Assembly (NCBI RefSeq): GCF_947623445.1
Contig: NC_135243.1
Coordinates: forward strand, 16,996,479 to 17,060,478
From: Clavelina lepadiformis
Lineage: Eukaryota; Chordata; Ascidiacea; Aplousobranchia; Clavelinidae
Reading direction: 5' to 3'
Length of the DNA: 64,000 bases
Part shown: positions 22,092 to 31,142 of the stretch, piece by piece
Position numbering within the stretch: position 1 is the first letter of the stretch
Layout of the letters: each line of letters starts with the position of its first letter
Made by a program: the position numbers and the translations under genes
The notes under the pieces: model-generated
The model's input: only the letters and a program-made list of their open reading frames with translations
What the model was told of the DNA's origin: nothing
The model's database searches: none

Positions 22092-23574
22092 CCAGGACCT
22101 GTATGAGCCAGCCGTTGGCTGTAGGCATCCTGTATCCGTCCGTCGACTCTTTGACACCCCTCACGAGGACTTCCATCACCAAGTCGAAGATGATGCCCGA
22201 CATGGGGCAGCCTTGGTGAACCCCCCGTTCGACGGGTATATGCCCGTTAAGGCCGCGTTTGGTTCTCACCGCACCCGACCCCCTTGCATACATGTCAGAC
22301 ACTACCCCGACCAGGTAGTCCGGCGCGTCAAAGTGCTTCAGAACATCTACAATGCATTCATGACGAACACTGCCGAAAGCGTTGCGGATGTCTAGGTACG
22401 ACACGACCAGAGGTCGACGCCGCATCTGCGCATCAGCAACAACAGAGTCGAGCAAAAACACATGCTCGTAGACACCTTCTGTGGGTACAAAACCTTTCTG
22501 CTCGGGTGAGGCCAATCCGCCGTCGAACGCCCAACGCTGAATTCGGCAGGCAATTACTGACGCATAGATCTTGTACAACGTGCAGCAGATGGAGATCGGT
22601 CTCCAGTTTCCCATATCGTTCATGTCACCCTCAACGTTTTTAGGGATGAGGGTGACGCGGCTCCTGCGCCACAAATCGGGTACGGTACGGCACGACCTAC
22701 AGATCTCGAACAGATCTGCAAGGAGCTTCCCCCTGGGGTCAAGATCTTTCCAAAAGCCGTACGTCAACCCATCTGGGCCAGGAGCCGAGCCTACATTGAG
22801 AGACCGGAGAACCGCTTCCACCTCTTGCGCAGTGATCGGTGCTTCATCATTCAGCGTGGTCGTATCAACCACTTCGTCTCTCACCTTATACTTCTGGGAT
22901 TGCATCCACTCCGGCATCGACGGGCGAACGCTTTCCTCCAACGTACGTAAATCCGTGCGGAATTTCTCCCCAATCACTTGAGGGTCTATCTCACAGCGGA
23001 GCTCACTATCGCAACCTTCAGTAATTTTCCGAACGGTGCCTTTCATGTCCTTCCAGAAAGCCGTGCGAAGGGCCGCACCTTTTCTATACCGGGCACTAGA
23101 CCAGGTCTCAGTCTGGTCACCGTCCCGACGACGGCGACCACGTCTTCTGAGACCTGGCTTTCGCACCACGGGTAAAGTGACGGACGTCTTTGCTACTTTC
23201 CTTCCGGACACTCTGTGCAGCCGTCCAGCACTCCAAATCCTTTGCTAGGTCAGACAATCCCTGATGGTATCCGTTCACTATTTTACGGAGCGAGTAAACC
23301 GGACTCGCCCCGGGCGACCGACTGACGCGATTCGAAGCGGTGCTATACTGATCCGACCTAGTTTCCTGGGTTACCAATTTATCCGGAGACAATAGGCGGG
23401 GGGTCGCACGGGCTCATCATTACTAGACGCAACCGCGACCGCAATTCCGGGTGTTCCGCCGACCGGGGCAGAATTACTAATATTAAAAACTATAGGAGTA
23501 TTATTATTATTGCTATTATTATGAGAAGAAGAGGACCCATCGCCTCCCTGTGGGACGTGCTCAACAGACTGCAT
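22092..23574 (-). CDS. RLE-class LINE copy 1: linker and RT N-terminal half
   Basis: Frames at 23574-23371, 23392-23117 and 23211-22092 together cover the linker and first half of a reverse transcriptase, with two or three frameshifts. RT landmarks are GSAPGPDGLTYGFWKDL, WRRSRVTLIPK, NWRPISICCTLYKIYASVI, QKGFVPTEGVYEHVF, LVVSYLDIRNAFGSVRH (first catalytic Asp in SYLD) and VERGVHQGCPMSGIIF. The YADD box and everything after is missing because U2 upstream flank begins at 22091. The RT block style fits R2-superfamily elements (Utopia/NeSL/R2). Confidence 0.85.
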
Positions 23575-23595
23575 CGCACGTTCCCGCGCTTCGAT

Positions 23596-25036
23596 TTATT
23601 GGGTGACCAGCGTCTCGACGATCTCAGTCAGGTTCAGCAGATCCGAACTGGTTGATGATGTTTCCGACTTCGCAGACGAGGACTGGGTGGTGGAGAAACA
23701 CGATATCTCTGGCGACGATAGAGTGGTCGAGCCAGAAGACAACTGGCTTGCTGGGATAAACGTGAACTCCGGCGACGATGGGAGAGTCGCACCCAACGAG
23801 GACTCGCTCGGAGACCGGACCGACATCTCGGGCGAGGGTGGAGGAGTCGCCTCAGAGGGTGGTCCACTCGGCGCCAGGAGCTTCACCTCGGTCGTGGATG
23901 GCAGAGTGTGCCCGAGTGAGTCGTCAGTGGAGCTGCCACTAACTGATTCCTGCTGTGGCGTCGGTTGCACACCATACAACGCCAGCTGTTGTGGCGTCAG
24001 CCGTTGCAGCCGGAGAAAGGTCTGGACTGCTGTCAGGGGCGACACTTGGATCGATGTTGCTGATCTTGATGTCGAATCTCCCTCTGGCATGTTTATTGGC
24101 GAGATGGCTGGTGGCGGGGCCTGGCTCTTTGGCTGGAGACATTGCTGCGGGGTGCTCTCTGCATAGTTGGTAGCTGCTTGCGGCGGAGAGCCCTTCACCT
24201 TCCTGCATGTTGCAAAGTGGGACCTTGCCCCTATCAACGTAGGGGCGACTGGCAGGATCGTAGCGCAGTTGCCACACGACGGGGCGTAGGTCAGTGTCAT
24301 GCCATGGGTGTTGAGGACATGCCGCTTTAACAACTGCGGACTTGGGAACGCCGCGGCGTGGCGGAAGCATCGGGTCTTGGGGCATGTTAGTTGGGAATTT
24401 ATAGACTCCGGTCCATTATAAGTTATGTTTATTTTTATACTATTGGTGGGCTGATCTACACTTACAACCGTGCTGTTAAGACCGGAGTTGGTCGGCATTG
24501 ACATTCCGGGATGTGCGGCGCGAAAGTGTGCACGTGCCGATGAGGCGTGCGCCCATCGTGTGTCGAAAATGGGGCAGAAGAATCCACACCTGACATCCTC
24601 TTTTGTCACGTCGGGGTGATCACAATTTTTAAAATGAAAAGAAACTATATGTTGGGTTTTCCCAGAAATTATCTTATTGCACTTGCTACACTCAAAATCA
24701 AATATTATCAACGGGGCAGAAATTCTAGTATGTCCATGTATTTTACTCAAGTGTTTATATAGGGGTGCAGAAGTTGCATAAGTGTGATCACACCCTTTGA
24801 TCAGGCAGAAATGACAAGTTCCCTACACCAAAGTACCGCGCAAAGATATTCAATGACTCACCTCTGGCTGGAATTGGGACAGGGGAGGGGCGCACACTTG
24901 CGGTGCTTGAGGGAGACGTGGTTACATCTGTGACTGTATTACTCTCGCCCGTACGCATCTCCATTTGTGAATATAAAAGGTATAAAAGTATAAAAGGTGT
25001 AAAAAAACAATAAAGTTCCAAAAGTTCACTATTCAA
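23596..25036 (-). CDS. RLE-class LINE copy 1: N-terminal C2H2 zinc-finger region
   Basis: The 384-codon frame 24750-23596 holds several zinc fingers: FECSKCNKIISGKTQHIVSF, FFCPIFDTRWAHASSARAHF (second Cys replaced by Phe) and TCPKTRCFRHAAAFPSPQLL...H, then a Pro/Ser-rich linker. The upstream frame 25036-24788 carries the start (MEMRTGES) and FARYFGVGNLSF, and a frameshift near 24800 separates the two. The fingers probably bind target DNA, as in R2 and NeSL. The second finger is weakened relative to copy 2 (CPIC). Confidence 0.8.
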
Positions 25037-25780
25037 AATTTTGGCCTAACCACCGTTTAGGATGTATGAACACAAAGCACAGGTTTCAAATAAGTACAAC
25101 TGTGTAATGGGGTGGACAAAAGTAATTTTAAAATTTAGGCCTAAATATTAAATTCAATATAAAGATATATATAATATATTCAGACCACTTTTAACTGCTG
25201 CGTTGGCTACGTTTAACAGTTTGTGCCTAAAATACTGATATTTTAAACGCCGGCAACGAATAAGGGTTTAGTCGGGAATATATATATATAAAATTAAAAA
25301 GTCCAATGTCTATTTAACGGTTCCAACGGCTATTGAGGGGCGGCCTTCTGCTTCTCTCTTCTTGTTTCTTTCTTCGCACTGATGATTGTGTGCTCAGGTC
25401 ACGAAGCAAGATTATTAAAAAGTAGTATAGTTTATAATATTAAATATGGTCGCTGTCAGGGGACATTCAGCAAAATTTGGCCGAATTTCAATTCTTATTC
25501 TCCGGGGAGTTATTAATGTGTAGTCGGGGTGGGAAATGAAACTTAAAGTATACAGGATTATCAGGGTTTATGAGTCCGAGAATGTCCCCGACACAAGCGG
25601 GCGACTCGGTATAATAGTAAAAGCGGTATAAAAATTATATATAAAAGACAGCGGCGTATAAAATGTATAAAAGTTAGCAACGTATAAAAGGCGAGACAGT
25701 ATTTATAAAAATGGTTTTAACGACTATGTATAGATATAAAAGTGGGCTAAAATAGTATATATAAAAAAGTGCAGGGAAGA
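25037..25780 (-). other. RLE-class LINE copy 1: probable 5' UTR
   Basis: Shares ggggacat/ggggaca, aatttggccg and similar phrases with the 5' region of copy 2 (30,696-30,958). Eight TATAAAA motifs on the plus strand lie within about 170 bp at 25,618-25,770; three more lie at 24,970-25,005. The outer limit is not sharp. Confidence 0.5.
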
Positions 25781-26024
25781 GTACGCAATTATTTTTTGAT
25801 TAGTTATACAAATACTCCAAACCTGCGGCCCAATATAGTCCAGGGAATGACCAGCAGCACAGACACCAAGCGTCGGTACAGGAGCGGGCTAGCCTACTTG
25901 GGTCTTAACTGGGCAGAGCTTCTTCTTGCTGACTGTACCGTACACCTGGCTAGGCTAGGGGAGGCTGGCTGCTGGTAGAACTGACTAACCCTTTACTGTC
26001 TCTAGCACTAAAACAACGTAAACG
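25781..26024. other. Unassigned boundary sequence
   Basis: More GC-rich than its neighbours. No coding frame resembles a family, and U2 flank sequence is not visible here. Confidence 0.4.
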
Positions 26025-26118
26025 CACACTACCGCTAGATGGCCGGTTTAAGCGAGCCAAAAAAAAGTTAACAAAACACACTACCGCTAGGTGGCCTCTT
26101 TAAGCGCCAAAAGTTTTT
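26025..26118 (+). promoter_or_regulatory. Two CTCF-like core motifs in a 52-bp tandem
   Basis: The sequence cacactaccgctag(a/g)tggcc recurs with a 52-bp offset. CCGCTAGATGGCCG at 26032-26045 and CCGCTAGGTGGCCT at 26084-26097 fit the core of the bilaterian CTCF consensus (CCRSTAGRKGGCRS) at all but one or two positions. They lie near the edge of the U2 array. Similar motifs also occur inside transposons, so function is unproven. Confidence 0.35.
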
Positions 26119-26255
26119 AAAAACGAGTACCACAAATAAGAAATTTAAAACATCAAGAGCTAAGTTTGATTTTAACAGATGAGCAGGCGCAAGCTCTAAC
26201 AAGTGCAGACGTTAAATATTAAAATTTTCTAAATCAGCTATTGTTTAGGTTTTTT

Positions 26256-26278
26256 AAACTGAGAAGAACAGATACTAC
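26256..26278 (-). pseudogene. RNU2: U2 fragment (nt 35-57) at the LINE-B 3' end
   Basis: The minus strand reads GTAGTATCTGTTCTTCTCAG then TTT, an exact match to U2 from the GUAGUA sequence onward. It follows the A-rich 3' tail of LINE-B' directly, so it is the downstream target flank. Beyond nt 57 the similarity fades apart from agcttgcgcctgctc near 26183, which resembles U2 stem III. Confidence 0.85.
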
Positions 26279-26958
26279 CTTTTTTTTTCTTTTTTCTATC
26301 GATATTAAAAGTTGAAAGTTTTGGGTGTTTAAAAGTGGGGGGAAGTTGGGGATGGAAGCTTCGGTAGGAGTCGCATTCTTGAGTTTTGGTGATAAGGCTT
26401 CTTAGAGTTTCTTGATCTGGTCTTGCTTGGGTTGGATTTATGGTATCTTCAGAATCAATTATCATATTGAAGTCACCTGCCATGATGATTTCATTGGATG
26501 TATTCGATTCTATATGTTGCGCCAGTTGTAGAATTTGTTGTTTCCTGCAGAGTATGTTTTGGTAAGCTCCACCTGACTTTAGATATACATTTATGATTGA
26601 GATTTCCTTGTCTGCAATGCTTATATTAAGTTGCTGGATTCTATTTTTGATGATAATGTGTTGGTCTTTAGGAAGAAGTCTTTCTCTATTTTTCCGGGTA
26701 TATTTTCTATTTTCAATAGTTTCCTTGTCGATCAGGTGAGTTTCTTGAAGGCAGAGAATGTCTATTTCGTTGTGAACTATGTATTGTTCTATGTCTGGTA
26801 GAGAAGGCATGATGCTGTTACAGTTTATTGACGCTATTACTATGCTGATGCCCTCCATCGAAAAGATTTCTTCGTTTGCTTGGTGTTTGTTGTTGATTTA
26901 GTGAGGGGATGTTGATTTGCCTCTATGTTTTTTTGGTATGGGAGTGTCACTGCCGGAC
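26279..26958 (-). mobile_element. LINE-B' internally deleted copy with genuine U2 3' junction
   Basis: From 26958 to 26880 lies the end of LINE-B ORF1 (SGSDTPIPKKHRGK). From 26858 an ORF2 start (MEGISIVIASINCNS) runs through EN motifs QETH and AGDFN to SFHPQ, then jumps into a short 3' UTR and an AAAAAAGAAAAAAAAAG tail abutting U2 GTAGTATCTG. RT is deleted, as is a segment between Glu-Thr-Ile and TRKNRERL within EN. It shows where LINE-B 3' ends enter U2. The 5' side is fused to RLE-LINE RT sequence at about 26958. Confidence 0.8.
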
Positions 26959-27963
26959 GTGCCGCTCGAGCGAGTCGAGCATAAATACATGCTCGTAGAC
27001 GCCTTCTGTGGGCACAAAACCCTGCTGTTCCGGTGAGACCACTCCGCCGTCGACGGCCCAACGCTGAATTCTGCGGGCGATCACAGACGCATACACCTTA
27101 TAAAGAGTGCAACAGATCGAAATCGGTCTCCAGTTACTCAAATCGTTCATGTCACCCTCAGAGCTTTTAGGAATGAGAGTGACGCGGCTTCTGCGCCACG
27201 ACTCGGTTACGGTACGGCGCGACCTACAGATCTCGAACAGATCTGCAAGTAGCTTCCTCCTGGGGTCGAGATCCTTCCAAAAGCCGTACGTCAACCCATC
27301 CGGGCCAGGTGCCGAGCCTACATTGAGTGTCCGAAGAACCGCCTCTACCTGCTGCACAGTGATCGGTGCTTCATCATTCAGCGTTGGTATGTCCACCACT
27401 TCGTCTCTCACACGGTACTTCTGGGATTGCATCCACTCGGGCATCGCCGGGCGAATGCTTCCTTCCAACGAACGCAAGTCCGAGCGAAACTTCCTCTCAA
27501 TCGCTTGAGGATCGATTTCGCAACGGCGCTCACTAGCGCAACCTTCAGTAATTGTACGAACGGTACCTTTCATGTCCTTCCAGAACCTTGAGCGAAGGGC
27601 CGCACCTCTTCGGTACCGAGCGCTAGGCAGGGTCTCAGATCGGCCATCGTCTCCGCGACGTTGACCCCTTCTGCGCTTCCTCTGAGATCTTGCCATCGCG
27701 CCACGGTTGAATCGGGGTACAGACACTAGTTGTTCCTTCTGGGCACTCGTCCACAGCTCCAGATCTGCAAAGAGTTTTGCAAGGTCCGACCATCCCTGAT
27801 GGTAGCAATTTAAAATTGTACGGAGCGAGTCGGAAGGGCCCACTCCGGGTGATAGTCTGACGGCATCCGGGGCGTTATACTGAACCGTGTCTGTTTCCTG
27901 GTTTACCGATTGGTCGCGAGATAATCGGCGGGGTGAGCGCGTGACCTCATCATTGTTATGCAC
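26959..27963 (-). CDS. RLE-class LINE copy 2: linker and RT start
   Basis: An open frame with a basic linker (SQRKRRRGQRRGDDG) followed by RT landmarks SAPGPDGLTYGFWKDLDP, RRSRVTLIPKSSEGDMND, NWRPISICCTLYKVYASVI and QQGFVPTEGVYEHVF. It ends in LINE-B ORF1 sequence at 26958, before the first catalytic Asp. Closely related to copy 1 but clearly a separate insertion. As a member of the R2 superfamily it should have had a C-terminal RLE, lost here. Confidence 0.85.
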
Positions 27964-28045
27964 ATCCGCGACCGCAATTCCGTGTGTTCCGCCGACCGGG
28001 GCAGAAGAACTATCCGTAAGTTTATTAGTAAGTCTATCAGTAGAA

Positions 28046-28681
28046 CTATCGGGGGGGGGGGCTATTATTAACGTCTAAACTATTTGGTGAGGACCCAGTG
28101 CCGGTGGGGGGGACGTGCTCGACAGACCGCTCCACTCGATCCCGTTCGGCGAGGTAACTAGATACCGTTTCCCAAACAATAGCAGAAAGGTCAGTCCCGC
28201 TGCTCGATCCCCACGAAGGTGGATACATCACCCCGGAGGACGACTCGCTAGACGAGGGGTCCGACGTCGCTGGCGAAGATGGAGTTGTCGACTCGGACGA
28301 CGATCTGTCTGGAGAGAGGTACGTCACTTCGGGCGAGGATGGAATTGTCGGCCCTGACGACGATCCGTCTGGTGAGAGGTACGTCACTTCAGGCGAGGAT
28401 GGAATTGTCGGCCCGGACGACGATCCGTCGGGTGAGAGGTACGACACTTTAGGCGAAGATGGAATTGTCGCCGTTGGAGAGGGGCTGCTGGATGAGAGGT
28501 ACGTCACCTCGGCTGACGGTGGTAAGGTGTGCACGAGGGAGTTGCTGGTAGAATTGCAACTCGACCTGCTCGACGCTTCCTCCGGGTCCGCTGATGTTGA
28601 TTGCACTCCATACAAGGCCAACTGTTGAGGAGTTAGCCTTTGCAGCCGTAGAAACGGTTGCACTGCGGTCAGAGGTGACAC
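28046..28681 (-). CDS. RLE-class LINE copy 2: Pro/Ser linker with 20-aa repeats
   Basis: In the same frame as the zinc-finger part upstream, separated from it by a stop near 28780. It contains about three 60-bp tandem units (28,316-28,495) encoding SPEVTYLSPDGSSSGPTIPS-type repeats. A run of 11 G at 28051-28061 lies where the frame shifts relative to the RT part. Replication slippage, or sequencing error in the homopolymer, may explain the shift. Confidence 0.7.
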   Translation of the reverse strand: MSPLTAVQPFLRLQRLTPQQLALYGVQSTSADPEEASSRSSCNSTSNSLVHTLPPSAEVTYLSSSSPSPTATIPSSPKVSYLSPDGSSSGPTIPSSPEVTYLSPDGSSSGPTIPSSPEVTYLSPDRSSSESTTPSSPATSDPSSSESSSGVMYPPSWGSSSGTDLSAIVWETVSSYLAERDRVERSVEHVPPTGTGSSPNSLDVNNSPPPR

Positions 28682-28783
28682 GCGGATCGATGGAGGAGAC
28701 GATGTTGAATTTGCCTCGGACTCGGGCTTATTGATGGGCGAGATTGCCGGGGGCAGGGTCTGTGTCTGCGGCTGGAGACGTGT

Positions 28784-29644
28784 TCACGGGGTGCTCTCTG
28801 CAAAATTGATGGTCGAACTAGGCGGAGAGCCCATCGTCTTCCTGCAAGTTGCGAAATGCGATCTGATCCCTAGCAATGTCGGGGAAACTGGCAGGCTCAT
28901 AGCATAGTTACCACACGACGGGGAAAAGACGAGCGACATGTTTTTCATATGTCGTTTCAGCAGCTGAGGGCTGGGGAACGCCGCGGCGTGGCGCTGGCAC
29001 GTGGTCTTTGGGCAGAATAATTGTGAACTGATTGACTCCGGTCCATTGTAAATTACATTTATCACTATTTTACCGTCAGGCTGGCCTATGTTTAGAATTG
29101 AGTCGTTACTATTTAACGAACTGTTAAAGCTGAGACCGGAGTTGGTCGGCATCGACGACTCGGGATGTGCGTTACGGAAATGTGCTCGCGCCGATGAGGC
29201 GTGCGCCCATCGTGTGTCACAGATGGGGCAGATAAATCGACACCTGACGTCCTCGTTCGTTACGTCGGGGCGATCACAAGTTTTAAAGTGGTGTGAGATT
29301 AGGTGGAGAGTTTTACCAGTTAAGACTTGTTTACATTTATTACATTCATAATCAAACATTACTGCTGAAGAGGAAAAACCAATAAAGCCGTGAGATTTTA
29401 TCAAATGTTTATATAGCGGAAGAGAGGTTGCAAACGAGTGATCACACCCTTCGCTCGGGCAGAAAAACGAAAGGTTCCCTACACCGTAGTACCGCGCAAA
29501 AATGGAAATGCACTTACCTTCAACACCTGAGGGAGCAGGGGAGAGGCATGCGCGCGCGGTCCGGGGCAGAGAGGTGGAGGTTGGGACAGTAAAAATGTTT
29601 GCGGCTGTACCAGTATCCATTTTGTTTATGGGGCCAGGGGACAA
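28784..29644 (-). CDS. RLE-class LINE copy 2: N-terminal zinc-finger region
   Basis: A 286-codon frame beginning MSPGPINKMDTGTAANIF. Fingers in order: CPSEGCDHSFATSLPLYKHL...H (C2H2), CNKCKQVLTGKTLHLISHHF..C, ICPICDTRWAHASSARAHFR..H (C2H2) and CPKTTCQRHAAAFPSPQLLK-type. Four finger-like units is more than R2 (one to three). The DNA-binding N-terminus would select the insertion site. The start could be the internal Met of MDTGTA, which matches the MEMRTG start of copy 1. Confidence 0.8.
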   Translation of the reverse strand: MSPGPINKMDTGTAANIFTVPTSTSLPRTARACLSPAPSGVEGKCISIFARYYGVGNLSFFCPSEGCDHSFATSLPLYKHLIKSHGFIGFSSSAVMFDYECNKCKQVLTGKTLHLISHHFKTCDRPDVTNEDVRCRFICPICDTRWAHASSARAHFRNAHPESSMPTNSGLSFNSSLNSNDSILNIGQPDGKIVINVIYNGPESISSQLFCPKTTCQRHAAAFPSPQLLKRHMKNMSLVFSPSCGNYAMSLPVSPTLLGIRSHFATCRKTMGSPPSSTINFAESTP

Positions 29645-29754
29645 ACGGATATAAAACTAATTCTACAACTATATATACTAAGGATAAATTAAAAATTAAG
29701 TAAAAGGCTTAAATTAAAATTATAAAACTAGACTATTTTAATTAATATGAGGTT

Positions 29755-30670
29755 GTGGCGTCGGTCGAGGATGGTTGCGCGCCGGGGATCTGGTCTTCTT
29801 GTTTGTCGCGTTCGTTCCTTGATTTCTTCTTCTTACGTCTGCTTACTGTCTTCTTTTCTCGTATTGGTTGACGTCGACGACTACAGTATGCAGGAAGAAC
29901 AGAAAAAAGTGACGCTAGGTAATGAACCCGTAAGATAAGTTTGTTACCGGGGACAGTCACTAAGTCCGGCCGGGTTTCTATTACCAATCTCCCGGGTATA
30001 AATGAAAATTAAGTCGATATGTGGCCTAGGTTACAAAGAATACAACTAGGCTATCTAGGTTTATCTTGAGTTTGGTGTTGATCGAAGGCGGTTGACTGCC
30101 GGGAAGCTGTTCTTCTTCTTCGGTGCGTTTGTTATTGTTTCTTTTTCCTCACGTCTGCTTACCGTCTTGTATTCTCGTATTGATTTGACGTTCTCGACTA
30201 AAGTAGGCAGGAAGAACAGAAAAATAAGTAACGCTATGTACGGGCGAGTAACCTTTGCCGTTAATATGTGGGTCTCTGTCGTGTTACGGTACTATACTAG
30301 TATAGAGGGGCAGGGAAGAACAAGTGCTAAGTGATGATAGCAGTTATAATATTCTAGACCTGCGGCTCAAAGGGCGCGAGTAACCGTTAATGGGAATATA
30401 TATAACTATATATACAACGAATATAACTAGGCTATCTAGGTTTATCTGCAATGTCAGAGGCGGTTGATTGCTGGGAAGATGTTCTGCTTCTTCGATGCCT
30501 TTGTTAGTGTTTCCTTCTCCTCACGTCTGCTTACCGTCTTCTATTCTCGTAGTGATTCAACGTTGTCGACTAGTAGGCATGAAGAACAGAAAAATAAGTA
30601 ACGCTATGTACGGGCGAGTAACCTTTGCCGTTTATGTGTGGGTCTCTGACGTGTTACGGTATTCTTAATG
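29755..30670 (-). repeat. RLE-class LINE copy 2: 5' UTR repeats, three diverged units
   Basis: Units near 29755-29935, 30060-30300 and 30420-30670 share acgtctgcttac(c/t)gtcttc, a pyrimidine-rich run and gaagaacagaaaaa. The second and third also share tacgggcgagtaacctttgc. Tandem 5' repeats are common in LINEs and can act as promoter units. Confidence 0.75.
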
Positions 30671-30695
30671 GGAATATATATAAAGTTGATTGCTG

Positions 30696-30958
30696 TCGGG
30701 GACAACACTAAGAATTTGGCCGGGATTAGATTGCTAATTTGCCGTGTATGAGTATAAATTGAGTCGGGGTCTAACACTAAAACTTTGGCCGGGGGTTTAT
30801 TCCCAGTTTACTGTAATTGAATCTAAATTAAGGGGCGGCAAGGCAGCAAAAGTTTGTCCGGGAGCTGACTCCTAGTCTAACGGGTATGAATCTAAATTAG
30901 GGCGCGGTCAAGCACCAAAAGTTTGTCCGGGAGCTAAACACCTATCTACCGGGTATGA
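30696..30958 (-). repeat. RLE-class LINE copy 2: four ~65-bp tandem units at the 5' end
   Basis: Each unit contains a version of caccaaaagtttgtccggga or actaagaatttggccgggat followed by gggtatgaatctaaatta. The element side ends at about 30965, where U2 downstream spacer (tcggtgacgcaggtgtacaa) begins, so this junction lies in the spacer and not within U2. Confidence 0.75.
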
Positions 30959-31123
30959 ACGACATTTTATTTTATCGGTGACGCAGGTGTACAACATTTA
31001 TCGATTGATCGATCGTATCACATCGACCATCCATCCGCCCATCGTCTTTTTTTTTTTTTTCTCCTCTTTTTCTTTTCCTCAAACTACTTCAATACAAACA
31101 AGAGTATCCCACCAGGGTGGGAG

Positions 31124-31142
31124 ATGGGCCGAAGCAGCAGGT
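31124..31142 (-). pseudogene. RNU2: U2 3' remnant (nt 170-188) beside LINE-A1
   Basis: Reads ACCTGCTGCTTCGGCCCAT. The LINE side ends CGGTCTCACC, so ACC is shared by both and the junction is a 3-bp microhomology. Nucleotides 46-169 of U2 are missing. The spacer beyond (30,976-31,123) is a variant form with cgattgatcgatcg and a shorter T tract. Confidence 0.9.

Noticed and set aside
23603-24166. Plus-strand 187-aa acidic frame
   Set aside because: Antisense of the Pro/Ser-rich linker of the RLE-class LINE; composition explained by the opposite strand.
26150-26168. Plus-strand match to U2 5' sequence (tcaagagctaag)
   Set aside because: A 12-nt match is expected about once by chance across this window; no extension either side.
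31038-31082. CRISPR or bacterial features, tRNA genes
   Set aside because: No short regularly spaced repeats with unique spacers, no operon layout and no tRNA cloverleaf seen anywhere in the window.
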